NCBI GenBank assembly: GCA_963741755.1
Contig: CAVUJG010000008.1
Span: 62,001-126,000, forward strand
Length of the DNA: 64,000 bases
Reading direction: 5' to 3'
Origin: Sva-07 sp963741755
GTDB lineage: Bacteria > Actinomycetota > Acidimicrobiia > Acidimicrobiales > Ilumatobacteraceae
In this document: positions 43,575-52,191 of the stretch, piece after piece
How positions within the stretch are numbered: position 1 is the stretch's first letter
Layout: every line of letters begins with the position of its first letter
The notes under the pieces: generated by a model
The model's input: only the letters and a program-made list of their open reading frames with translations
What the model was told of the DNA's origin: nothing
Database searches by the model: none
Program-made: the position numbers and the translations under genes

Positions 43575-45067
43575 TGTCCGCGAGCGCCGAATCGCGATGC
43601 GTGATCGCCATCGATGCCGGAACCACCGGGGTCCGCAGCCGTGCGGTCTTCGTCGACGGTCGTCCCACGGTTGCCTCCTACCGCGAGTTCGCGCAGCACT
43701 ACCCCTCCCCCGGTTGGGTCGAGCACGACGCGACCGAGATCTGGAGCGTGGCTGCTGAGACGCTACGCGACGTCGTCGACCAGGTCGGCCGAGCGAACGT
43801 CGCGGCCATCGGTATCGCGAACCAGCGCGAGACCGTCCTCGCCTGGAACCGCTCGACGGGCGAGCCCTACGGCACCGCCATCGTGTGGCAGGACCGCCGA
43901 ACGGCAACTCGCTGTGACGAACTGCAGGCGGCGGGCCACCTCGGGCTGATCCGCGAACGCACCGGACTCGTGCTCGATCCCTACTTCTCGGGGACGAAGG
44001 CGGCATGGCTGCTCGAGCACCGCGACATCCCCGTCGACGACGACCTTGCGATCGGCACGATCGATTCGTGGCTCGTGTGGAACCTCACCGGGGGTCGCCG
44101 ATTCGTCACCGACGTGACCAATGCGAGTCGGACGATGCTGTGCGACATCCGGACCTGTTCGTGGGACGCCGAGTTGTGCGAGCTGATCGGCGTTCCGATC
44201 TCCGCGCTGCCCGAGATCGTCCCGTCGAGTGGACACATCGGCACCACCGCTCCCGACTGCGGGGTTCCCGAGGGCATTGCGATCAGCGGTATCGCCGGAG
44301 ATCAGCAGGCGGCGCTGTTCGGCCAGGCGTGTGTGCGCCCGGGTATGGCGAAGAACACCTACGGCACCGGGTCGTTCGTGCTGCTCAACGTGGGAGAGAC
44401 CTGTCCGCCGCCGACCGCGGGGATGCTCACCACGGTTGCGTGGAGCCTCGCCGACGGCACGACGCACTATGCGCTCGAAGGGTCGATCTTCATCACCGGC
44501 GCCGCAGTGCAGTGGCTTCGCGACGGCCTGCAGATCATCGACGACGCCGCAGAGACGGGGCCACTGGCCGAGTCGGTCGCCGACACCGGCGGCGTGTACG
44601 TGGTGCCGGCCCTCGCCGGACTCGGATCGCCCTGGTGGGATCCGTATGCGCGCGGCACGATCGTGGGCATCACCCGCGGCACCGGGCGTGCAGAGATCAC
44701 GCGCGCCGTGGTCGAGTCGATGGCGTATCAGACGCGCGACGTCGTCGACGCGATGACCGCCGCGAGCGGGACCCCGCTCGTCGAGCTACGCGTCGACGGT
44801 GGCGCGTCGGCGATGGATCTGCTGTGCCAGTTCCAGGCCGATCAGCTCGGTGTGAGCGTGCAACGACCGCTCGACCAGGAAACCACGGCGCTGGGCGCGG
44901 CGTACCTCGCCGGTCTCGCCGAAGGTGTCTGGGCGTCGGTCGACGAGGTCGGCCGGCAGTGGGGGCTCGAGGCCGAATTCACGCCGAACGACGACCGGGA
45001 AGTCGCCGACGCGCTCCACGGCCAGTGGCTGCGCGCCGTCGAACGGTCACGCAACTGGGTGTCGTGA
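43574..45067 (+). CDS. glpK: Glycerol kinase
   Basis: A 497-residue FGGY kinase converting glycerol to glycerol-3-phosphate. AIDAGTTGVRSRAVF is the phosphate motif; GTAIVWQDRRT, DSWLVWNLTGG, NTYGTGSFVLLN and GLGSPWWDPYARGTIVG follow the family. GGAGGAAG precedes ATG 43574. GlpD at 62007 would use the product. The last 21 bases overlap the 3' end of the convergent ACT-protein gene. Confidence 0.95.
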   Translation: MSASAESRCVIAIDAGTTGVRSRAVFVDGRPTVASYREFAQHYPSPGWVEHDATEIWSVAAETLRDVVDQVGRANVAAIGIANQRETVLAWNRSTGEPYGTAIVWQDRRTATRCDELQAAGHLGLIRERTGLVLDPYFSGTKAAWLLEHRDIPVDDDLAIGTIDSWLVWNLTGGRRFVTDVTNASRTMLCDIRTCSWDAELCELIGVPISALPEIVPSSGHIGTTAPDCGVPEGIAISGIAGDQQAALFGQACVRPGMAKNTYGTGSFVLLNVGETCPPPTAGMLTTVAWSLADGTTHYALEGSIFITGAAVQWLRDGLQIIDDAAETGPLAESVADTGGVYVVPALAGLGSPWWDPYARGTIVGITRGTGRAEITRAVVESMAYQTRDVVDAMTAASGTPLVELRVDGGASAMDLLCQFQADQLGVSVQRPLDQETTALGAAYLAGLAEGVWASVDEVGRQWGLEAEFTPNDDREVADALHGQWLRAVERSRNWVS

Positions 45068-45679
45068 CACCAACGCGTCAGCCAGTCGCAGCAGCAGCGA
45101 GAACCGCACGCGCTCGCGTTCGTGGATCGGGTTGCCGGTACGGCCGGCCGCCACAGTCAACCCCGACGTCACCATGTGACCCCAGAGCAGATCACTCGGC
45201 GCCGAGTCGTCGAGGCCGTCGAGGTGCTCGCTGCCGGCCAGGAATGCCGTCAACCAACTGATGTCGGGCGGCTGGCCGAGTTGGGCGATCGGCTGACCGT
45301 CGCCCAACACGATGACCCAGTCGGTCTCGGCGAAGCGTCGGATACCGGCGACCATCACGTCCAGCCGCTCGCCGGGCAGGCTCTCGGCAATGGCGGCACC
45401 GAGCGCGAGAGCCGACAGGCTCGCATCGGTCCGATCGGGATCGACGACCCGGATGCTCTCGACCGAGACACCGTCGACGGCATCGATCTCGGCGGTCAGC
45501 AACGGCATCAGGTCGTCGTCGGGCAACGCCACGGTCAGTTCGTCGATCGCCCGACCACCGCCCTGCTCGAGGATCTCGATCGACAGCACGTCGCCGCGTA
45601 CCGCTCCGATGCGGCTCGCCACCTGGCCGAGCGCTCCGGGGCGGTCCGGCATCCAGACTCGAACGACGATCGTGATCAC
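45047..45679 (-). CDS. ACT-domain protein
   Basis: A 210-residue protein. An N-terminal ACT domain (about residues 1-75: VWMPDRPGALGQVASRIGAVRGDVLSIEIL and DELTVALPD) is followed by a region of unknown fold (WVIVLGDGQPIAQLG). No catalytic domain is visible, so it is a candidate small-molecule sensor. GTG 45679 begins the ACT strand; longer versions lack conservation. It overlaps the glpK end tail-to-tail. Confidence 0.8.
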   Translation of the reverse strand: MITIVVRVWMPDRPGALGQVASRIGAVRGDVLSIEILEQGGGRAIDELTVALPDDDLMPLLTAEIDAVDGVSVESIRVVDPDRTDASLSALALGAAIAESLPGERLDVMVAGIRRFAETDWVIVLGDGQPIAQLGQPPDISWLTAFLAGSEHLDGLDDSAPSDLLWGHMVTSGLTVAAGRTGNPIHERERVRFSLLLRLADALVSRHPVA

Positions 45680-45752
45680 GGGCGGGACCGTACAAGCGCC
45701 GCGGTTCGCGGCGATGACCACCCCGTGACCATCGTGTTACAGCGTCGAGTGC

Positions 45753-46959
45753 TCAGCCGAGCTTGGGCAGGCCGCGCTTGAGGTTGCGGATCGCCTGCTG
45801 GATGCGCTTCTCGTTCTCGATCAACGCGAAGCGTACGAAGCCTTCGCCGCCGGGGCCGAACCCCACGCCAGGCGACAGCGCCACGTCGGCATCGCGCACG
45901 ATCAACGAACAGAACTCGACCGAGTCCATCTCGGCATACGGCTCGGGAATCGGCGCCCACACGAACATCGAACCGCCCGGTTTGGGGATGTCCCAGCCAA
46001 TGCGGCCGAGCCCGTCGATGAGCGCGTCGCAGCGCGATTCGTAGATCGCACGGATCTCGTTGGGGTAGTCGGCAGCTTCGTTGATCGTGACCGTGGCGGC
46101 GATCTGCACCGGCTGGAACATGCCGTAGTCGAGGTAGCTCTTGAGCTTCACCAAGGCCTGGACGACCTCGGCGTTGCCGAGCAGGAACGCACTTCGCCAG
46201 CCGGCCATCGAGAAGCTCTTGGTCATCGAATACAACTCGACGGCACATTCCTTGGCACCCTCGGCCTGGAGGATGCTGGGCGGCTGGTGGCCGTCGAAGC
46301 CGACATCGGCGTACGCGAAGTCGTGCACGACGATCATCTCGTGCTCGCGGCAGAAGTCGACGACCCGCTGCATGAACGCGAGGTCGACGGTGGCACCCGT
46401 CGGGTTGTGCGGGAACGAGATCACGAGCACGCGTGGCTTGGGCCACCCGACGTCCCACGCGGTCTGCAGGCTGTTCATGAAGTCGTCGGCGAAGTGCTCG
46501 CGCTGGTCGGGGTCCGCCAGGAACTTCATCGGCACCTGGCGCAGGTCGGCGCCGGCGAACAAGCGGGCCGTAGATGTGGATCGGATAACTCGGGCTCGGA
46601 ACGATGGCGGCGTCACCACGGTCGAGCAGCACCCACATCAGGTGGCTGAAGCCTTCCTTCGACCCGATCGTGTTGGTGATCTCGAGCTCGGGATCGAGGT
46701 CGACGTCCCACTTGTTCTTGTAGTAGCCGGCGATCGCCTCACGCAGCTTCGGCAGGCCACGGCTGAGCGAGTACCGGTGGTTCTTCGGGTTCTGTGCGGC
46801 CTCGGCGAGCTTGTCGACCGCGATCTGCGGCGAGGGGATGTCGGGGTTGCCGAACCCGAGATCGACGACATCGGCGCCTGCGCGACGTGCCTCGATCTTC
46901 AGGCCGTTGATGATCGAAAAGACGTACGGGGGCAGATTCTCGATGCGCCGGAACTCCAT
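45753..46959 (-). CDS. Class I/II PLP aminotransferase, alanine-transaminase-like (frameshift as sequenced)
   Basis: Fold-type I aminotransferase. MEFRRIENLPPYVFSIING opens the protein, then VDLGFGNPDIPSP, YSLSRGLPKLREAIAGYY and SPSYPIHIYGPL. The PLP lysine is in YSMTKSFSMAGWR. The frame breaks near 46559-46562 after IYGPL (an extra A on the plus strand); removing one base joins FAGADLRQVPMKF and gives 401 residues. It resembles AlaC/YfdZ and DapL-type enzymes. ATG 46959 follows TACCCT and seven bases. Confidence 0.9.
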
Positions 46960-46966
46960 CGTTCCG

Positions 46967-46972
46967 AGGGTA
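46967..46972 (-). promoter_or_regulatory. -10 hexamer TACCCT, aminotransferase
   Basis: TACCCT, seven bases, ATG 46959; no ribosome-binding site. Leaderless start inferred. Divergent from ppa. Confidence 0.5.
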
Positions 46973-47001
46973 TCTGGCCCGCGTGTGCGATGCTGGCAGC
47001 A

Positions 47002-47505
47002 ATGCCGAAGACACCAGCCCCCGACTGCATCCACGTCGTGATCGAGATCCCGCGTGGAAGCCGTAACAAGTACGAGATCGACCACGAGGACGGCAAGGTC
47101 TACCTGGACCGACGTCTGTTCACGGCCACGACCTATCCGGCCGACTACGGCTTTCTCCCCGAGACACTCGCCGGCGACGGCGACCCACTCGACGCCCTCG
47201 TCCTCCTCGAGGACCCGGTGTTTCCGGGCGTCATCGTCGAGTGCCGACCGATCGGCGTGCTCTACATGCGCGACGAGGCCGGCGAGGACGCCAAGCTGAT
47301 CTGCGTGCCGCCTCGCGAGCCCCGATTCGAGAACGTCAACGAGCTGTCGGGCCTCCCCCACCAGCTCGTCGAGGAGATCGAGCACTTCTTCAACGTCTAC
47401 AAGGCATTGGAACCCGAGAAGCACTCATCGAGCCAGGGCACCGGCGATCGGGCCGCCGCCTGGCGCGAGATCAACCAGGCCCGGGCGAACTACCACCCCC
47501 ACTGA
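47002..47505 (+). CDS. ppa: Inorganic pyrophosphatase
   Basis: A 167-residue family I enzyme hydrolysing pyrophosphate. VVIEIPRGSRNKYEIDHEDG, the signature DGDPLDALVLL, and metal-binding YPADYGFLPETLAGDG and GEDAKLICVP are all present. ATG 47002 is the usual family start; ATG 46990 would add MLAA. It converges with the glucokinase gene across the palindromic repeats. Confidence 0.96.
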   Translation: MPKTPAPDCIHVVIEIPRGSRNKYEIDHEDGKVYLDRRLFTATTYPADYGFLPETLAGDGDPLDALVLLEDPVFPGVIVECRPIGVLYMRDEAGEDAKLICVPPREPRFENVNELSGLPHQLVEEIEHFFNVYKALEPEKHSSSQGTGDRAAAWREINQARANYHPH

Positions 47506-47533
47506 CGCCATCTCGCCCCGGCGGTCAACCCAC

Positions 47534-47634
47534 CGATGAGCGAAGCGACCGCATACGGCGGTTTGGCTCATCGCAACCGGCCCAATGCACCCACCGATGA
47601 GCGAAGCGACCGCATACGGCGGTTTGGCTCATCG
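47534..47634. repeat. Palindromic intergenic element, two copies (REP-like)
   Basis: Copies at 47534-47573 and 47595-47634, identical over 40 bp and 61 bases apart. Outer stem CGATGAGC/GCTCATCG, inner stem in the invariant core ACCGCATACGGCGGT. They fill the gap between the convergent ppa and glucokinase genes, so a bidirectional terminator role is possible. The same element occurs at 29381-29481. Confidence 0.88.
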
Positions 47635-47643
47635 CAACGCGAC

Positions 47644-48612
47644 TCAGGGTGCGAGTTCGGGAAGCAGGGCGGCGCCGACGGCCCCGGCCAGCGGGCCCCA
47701 TCGCGCAAACTCGATGCGCGGGATCGGCCGCAGGTGGGGCTGGTAGAGCAGTTCGCCGAACCATCGCCGGATCGGGTCGAGGTACAGGTCGGCGCCCGCG
47801 GCGAGCCCGCCGCCGAGCACGAACATCTCCGGATCGAGTGCATTGGTGAGGTTCGCCAGGCCAAGCGCCACCCACCGGGAGAAGTCGTCGATGACCGCCA
47901 ACGCGTCGGGATCGCCGTCACGAGCGGCCGCTTGGACGTGTTCGCCGCGGACGGCCTGCGCGTCACCGCCGGCATGACGGACCACGTCGCGCAGGCGATG
48001 TCCGGTCGCTGCGTCGCGAGCGAGCATGGCGAGGCCTGAGCCGGAGGCGTACCGCTCCCAACAGCCTCGCCGCCCGCACGGACACAACGGTCCCGACGGA
48101 TCGACCACCATGTGCCCGAACTCGCCTGCGAATCCGTTCGCGCCGCGCACCAGCGCTCCATGAGCAACGGCACCGCCACCGATCCCCGTACCGAGCGTCA
48201 CGAGGATCATGTCCTGTGCGCCTCGGCCGGTACCGAGCAGCCACTCGGCGACGGTGGCACAGGTTGCATCGTTGTCGACATGCACATCGGCGCCGAACCG
48301 CTCCGACAACAGTTCGGCGACGGCGAAGTCCGCCACGCCGTCGAGATTCGGGGCCGCACGCAACACCCCGTCTCGGGTCACCAGGCCGGGAACCCCGACG
48401 CCGAGGCTGCCCTCGTGGCCAACCGCTTCGGCCAACTCGATCAGCACGTCGATCAACGCGTCGAGGCTGCGATCGCCTCTGGGCGTCGGACGCTGCATCG
48501 TCTCGACGACCTCCCCCGCCCGGTCGATGACGACCGCTTGGGCCTTGGTACCTCCGACATCGATCCCGACGCGTCGCGACGGCACCACGACCGGCGTATC
48601 GGCCGGATTCAC
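47644..48612 (-). CDS. glk: ROK-family glucokinase
   Basis: A 322-residue sugar kinase. GIDVGGTKAQAVVID is the phosphate loop, DNDATCATVAEWLLG contains the catalytic Asp, and the substrate/zinc motif is GFAGEFGHM with CPCGRRGCWERYASG. These are the residues missing from the ROK-like protein at 32195. GTG 48612 is 8 bases after the SRPBCC gene stop. Glucose is the likely substrate but not proven. Confidence 0.92.
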   Translation of the reverse strand: MNPADTPVVVPSRRVGIDVGGTKAQAVVIDRAGEVVETMQRPTPRGDRSLDALIDVLIELAEAVGHEGSLGVGVPGLVTRDGVLRAAPNLDGVADFAVAELLSERFGADVHVDNDATCATVAEWLLGTGRGAQDMILVTLGTGIGGGAVAHGALVRGANGFAGEFGHMVVDPSGPLCPCGRRGCWERYASGSGLAMLARDAATGHRLRDVVRHAGGDAQAVRGEHVQAAARDGDPDALAVIDDFSRWVALGLANLTNALDPEMFVLGGGLAAGADLYLDPIRRWFGELLYQPHLRPIPRIEFARWGPLAGAVGAALLPELAP

Positions 48613-48619
48613 GCCGTGG

Positions 48620-49054
48620 TCACGCTTCGGCGCGAACCTTCAGTTCGCGCACCGTGTTGAGAATGCGCACCTCGGCGCGCCGCTTGACGAAGCCGGGCAG
48701 CGGGATCGCCAGGTCGATCTGCAGGTCGTAGCGCACCAGCGTGCGACCCTCGCCGTCGGGCTCGAAACGCCAGACGCCGTCGATCGAGCGTTGGATGTCG
48801 CCGCTCAGCATCGACCAGCCCATCTCGTTGGGCGCGTTCGTGTAGTCGTACTTGAGCGTGTAGTGCGTGCTCCGGCCGAGCGCCGACGCCCGGAATTCGA
48901 CCTCGAGCGGACGGCCCTCGGCATCGGTCTCTCGGATGTTGACGTCCTTGATGTCGTGGGCCCACATCGGGTAACTCTCGAGATCGATCGCGATCTTCCA
49001 GACGCGTTCGTGCGGAGCGTCAATGGTGATGATCTCGGTTGCGGTCTCAGCCAT
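48620..49054 (-). CDS. SRPBCC/polyketide-cyclase-like lipid-binding protein
   Basis: A 144-residue START-like fold protein (ITIDAPHERVWKIAIDLESYP, WRFEPDGEGRTLVRYDL, and C-terminal helix LPGFVKRRAEVRILNTVREL). Such proteins bind hydrophobic ligands in a cavity; the ligand is unknown. ATG 49054 overlaps the stop of the membrane-protein gene by 8 bases. A comparable SRPBCC gene sits near a PimB-type mannosyltransferase in Mycobacterium tuberculosis. Confidence 0.88.
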   Translation of the reverse strand: MAETATEIITIDAPHERVWKIAIDLESYPMWAHDIKDVNIRETDAEGRPLEVEFRASALGRSTHYTLKYDYTNAPNEMGWSMLSGDIQRSIDGVWRFEPDGEGRTLVRYDLQIDLAIPLPGFVKRRAEVRILNTVRELKVRAEA

Positions 49055-49595
49055 GGTCGTCATTCTTGTCGATCGCGGAGCGTGAAGTGACGACATCGGG
49101 TTGGTCGTCGTACGCATCGACGTCCGGGCGCGGCGGGAAGACACCATGGAATGCGCACCAGAGCCCGTTCAGGCCGAGCCCGAACATCGGCACGAGGATG
49201 CCCACCGCGAGCGACGTGCCGGGAGATCCATCCTCGGATTCCGAGCGGGCGAACGCCGTCACCAGCGCCACCGTGACCTGGATCGCGAGCATCGCCAACA
49301 TGATCCGACGCACGCGCGCCGGTGTCGGGTCACCGAGCAGGAGATACATCTGCATCACCCCGATCTGCTCGGTTCGGCTGCGCTGCACCGCGTTCCAGAA
49401 CGACCACAGGAACACGAAAACGCCAATGGCGAACAGCGCCATCGCGGTGATTGCGCCGACCCATTGCGCGGCGGTCGAGAACACGATCGCTGCGGTGACC
49501 GCGGTGACCGTGAAGGCCACCGTGCCGACCACGTCGGCCAGCACGATGATGTCACCGGCCCTGCGTTCGTCGACTCGATCGCCCTCGCTCGTCAC
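49047..49595 (-). CDS. Conserved-looking four-helix membrane protein
   Basis: A 182-residue protein with four hydrophobic helices (around VLADVVGTVAFTVTAVTAAIV, WVGAITAMALFAIGVFVFLW, IMLAMLAIQVTVALVTAF and LAVGILVPMFGLGLNGLW, each shorter than shown by flanks). No family recognised. The C-terminal tail is acidic. GTG 49595 is chosen because CAGACT lies six bases before it, a weak -10. It heads a unit with the SRPBCC and glk genes. Confidence 0.72.
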   Translation of the reverse strand: MTSEGDRVDERRAGDIIVLADVVGTVAFTVTAVTAAIVFSTAAQWVGAITAMALFAIGVFVFLWSFWNAVQRSRTEQIGVMQMYLLLGDPTPARVRRIMLAMLAIQVTVALVTAFARSESEDGSPGTSLAVGILVPMFGLGLNGLWCAFHGVFPPRPDVDAYDDQPDVVTSRSAIDKNDDHG

Positions 49596-49639
49596 GCCCC
49601 GAGTCTGCCAGCGCCTCGAGCCGTTTGGAGTCTCAACGA

Positions 49640-50773
49640 TCAGGTGACGGCGGGCCAATCGACCTGGAGCGTGTCACCGAGGCGACGGGCGAGCACGTCG
49701 TAGGCGAACTCGTCGAGGACACGCTGGCGCGACCGCTCCCCCATCGAGTGGCGCAGGTCATCGTCGGCGAGCAGCGCGTCGAAGGCATCAGCGACCGCCT
49801 GGGTGTCCTCGGGGTCGGAGATCACGAACCCGGTCTCGCCATCGGCGACGGCCTCGGCCGCGCCACCGGAGTCGCCCGCTACCTGGGGTACCCCGCATGA
49901 TGCCGCTTCGACGAACACGATCCCGAAGCCCTCCTGTTCGAGGCCGCCCCAACGGTTGCGGCACAGCATGGCGAACACGTCGGCGCAGCCGTACAACGGC
50001 GGGAGATCGGCGTTGGGAATCCGACCGAGGAACGTCACCGGCGCGTCGAGTTCATCAGCGAGTCGCCGCAGGCGCTCGTCGTCGCGGCCGGCACCGGCGA
50101 TCACCAACCGCAGCTTCGGACGGACACGGCCGAGGCGTGCCGCCGCTCGGATCGCCGTGTCGAATCCCTTTCGTGGCACGAGCCGCGAGATGCTCACGAT
50201 CACTTCGGCGTCCGGTTCGAGGCCGAAGTGTTTGCGGGCTGCCAGGCGTTGGACGTCGTCGAGTGGGACGAACTTGGCAGGGTCGACGCCGCACGGCACC
50301 ACCGTGATCGGCAGGTCACGCCCTGCGGCGTGGACCGCCTCGGCCGCCGGGTAGCCGCCGGCGGCGATGATGCCGTCTGCGCGACGCAGCGTGTAGGCGA
50401 GCGCCTGCTTGGTGCCGGGCAGGCGGCCCGGCACCGTGACCTCGGCGCCGTGCAGCACGAGGTGGTACGGCAGGTCGAGTGACGGACCGATCAGTCCGAG
50501 CGGAACCGCCGGGTCGAGCACCACGAAGTCGGCCCCGAAATCCTTGGCGAGCGCGTTGACCTGGTTGACCATCCAGGGATGCGGCAACAGCACCGGCTCG
50601 CGGGTGCGCTCGATGCGATACGGCTCGCCGGCATCGAACTCGGCCGTGCCCGCGTAGGGACTGGTGAGCACCGCGAACGACTCGGGTGGGAGCCGCCGCC
50701 ACCACTCCCACAGCAGCGACTGGATGCCGCCGATCTTCGGTGGAAAGTCGTTGGTGACCAGGAGGTGCTTCAC
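49640..50773 (-). CDS. GT4 glycosyltransferase, PimB-like
   Basis: A 377-residue GT-B enzyme. The N-terminal glycine loop is VTNDFPPKIGGIQS; the donor-binding half has SRLVPRKGFDTAIRA and the E-x7-E motif in EGFGIVFVEAASCGVPQ. It resembles actinobacterial PimB/PimB' GDP-mannose phosphatidylinositol mannosyltransferases, so lipid glycosylation at the membrane is likely; the sugar and acceptor are inferred. GTG 50773 overlaps the queG stop (GTGA). Confidence 0.88.
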   Translation of the reverse strand: MKHLLVTNDFPPKIGGIQSLLWEWWRRLPPESFAVLTSPYAGTAEFDAGEPYRIERTREPVLLPHPWMVNQVNALAKDFGADFVVLDPAVPLGLIGPSLDLPYHLVLHGAEVTVPGRLPGTKQALAYTLRRADGIIAAGGYPAAEAVHAAGRDLPITVVPCGVDPAKFVPLDDVQRLAARKHFGLEPDAEVIVSISRLVPRKGFDTAIRAAARLGRVRPKLRLVIAGAGRDDERLRRLADELDAPVTFLGRIPNADLPPLYGCADVFAMLCRNRWGGLEQEGFGIVFVEAASCGVPQVAGDSGGAAEAVADGETGFVISDPEDTQAVADAFDALLADDDLRHSMGERSRQRVLDEFAYDVLARRLGDTLQVDWPAVT

Positions 50774-51811
50774 GTGGCGGCGTCCGACCGGGATCGGCGC
50801 GCCAGACGCTCGGCGGCCCAGGTGGCATGTTCGGCGAGGATCGGGTCGATGTGGGAACGGTAGTGCGCCAGCACCCGCTGCACTCGGGCATCGGCCGGGA
50901 TCGCCGACGTTGCCGACGACCACGAGCGCATTGCGTCGGACCCATCGGAAGTCGCGGTCGGTGACGTACCAGTGGCCGTATCGAGCGTCGACCCAGTCGT
51001 CGTCGGCGTCGAGCAGCTCCACGGCGTCGACCCAGGCATCGGCTGCGGCGGCGAGTTCGATCGTGTTGCGTCGACCGAGACGCACCGAGATGGGGCACGC
51101 ATCCTGGCAGTCGTCGCAGCCGTAGATCCGGTCGCCGATGACCTCTCGATAGTGGTCGGGAATCGAACCGGGCTTCTGGAGAATCCAGCTGATGCACCGG
51201 TTGGCGTCGATCACGCCGGGAGCGACGATCGCCCCGGTCGGGCAGTCGTCGATGCAGCGGGTGCACGTGCCGCAACCGTCCGGAGCCGGCCCGGGCGTCG
51301 GTTCGTACGCCGCGGTGGTCACGATCGAACCGAGCACGAACCAGCTGCCCGCCCCGGGAAGCAGCAGGTTGGCGTTCTTGCCGTACCAGCCCAACCCGGC
51401 GCGGTGCGCGACGGCTCGGTCGACGATCGAGTTGTCGTCGGCGAAGGCAACCGCCCGGTGGTCGGATCGGCGGATGCGACGGCTCACCTCGCGCAGCGCC
51501 ATCCGCAGCGGCGCGTAGTGATCGACCCACGCGTAGCGCCCGACGCGAGCGTGCGGCCCGGCCCCGGGCGCTGGTGCCGGTGGGTCGTCGTCGGTCAGGT
51601 ACGGCTTGGCAGCGACGATGACCGACTGTGCGCCGGCCACGGCTCGCAACGGATCGGTCGACCGTTGCGGATCGCGATAGGTGAACCCCATCTCCCCGTG
51701 GAGACCGGCATCACGACGCTCGAAGAGTGCAACACGGGCATCGAGCAGCACTTCGGCAGTGGTGACACCGACGTGGGTGATGCCGTGTTCGGCGAGATCG
51801 GACCGCAACAT
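50770..51811 (-). CDS. queG: Epoxyqueuosine reductase (frameshift as sequenced)
   Basis: Cobalamin- and Fe-S-dependent enzyme for the last step of tRNA queuosine synthesis. Family motifs: VGRYAWVDHYAPLR, DDNSIVDRAVAHRAGLGWYGKNANLL and two ferredoxin-like clusters, CGTCTRCIDDCPTGAI and CDDCQDACPI. The frame breaks near 50897-50899 after VVVGNVGDP; removing one base restores the C-terminus (ADARVQRVLAHYRSHIDPI). ATG 51811 gives 346 residues. An alternative is GTG 51845, preceded by TACCCT and six bases, which requires another +1 insertion near 51806 and would read SIEDVRSDLAEHG. Confidence 0.9.
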
Positions 51812-51878
51812 CCTCGATTGAGGGAAGCGGGTCGGGGCGTCGCACCGTTGCAGGGTACGGGACCAGGGTACGGGCCGC

Positions 51879-52151
51879 TCACGCCGTGACGGGCGCCGCC
51901 ACGCCACGCTCGAACTCGGACACCGGCACGAACTCGACGGGGTCGTCGAGGAGCCCAGCGCGCTGGAACAGAGCGATCGCACGATCGATCGCCGTGACTG
52001 GCGCCGCGATCGGCACCGTGACGAGGTCGATCGGGCCGTCGTCGTTGGCGAGCAGGTGGGTCACGATGCAGTCGGCGCAGGCGGTGGTTCCGGTGGCGAC
52101 GCAGGTGCCGCACTCGATCGAGATGTCGAAGTTCTCCATACCGACCATCAT
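51879..52151 (-). CDS. Small CxxC...CxxC hypothetical protein
   Basis: A 90-residue protein with a probable zinc knuckle, CGTC-x8-CADC (from CGTCVATGTTACADC), near the N-terminus and a short helical C-terminus (VTAIDRAIALFQRAGLLDD). No family recognised. ATG 52151 is preferred because TACCCC ends six bases before it; ATG 52139 is an alternative. It is divergent from the WS/DGAT gene with about 40 bases between, and upstream of queG on the same strand. Confidence 0.7.
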   Translation of the reverse strand: MMVGMENFDISIECGTCVATGTTACADCIVTHLLANDDGPIDLVTVPIAAPVTAIDRAIALFQRAGLLDDPVEFVPVSEFERGVAAPVTA

Positions 52152-52191
52152 GACGAAGGGGTACCCCAGAGTTCCGCGCGAGGATGAAGTG

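Noticed and set aside
47534..47634. Small peptide beginning MSEATAYGGLAHRN read from the repeats
   Set aside because: The frame is produced by the palindrome itself, is present at each copy and lacks a ribosome-binding site.
49640..51982. Apparent 780-residue fusion of QueG with a glycosyltransferase
   Set aside because: An inserted base near 50898 moves queG into the glycosyltransferase frame. Correcting it gives two genes with a GTGA overlap.
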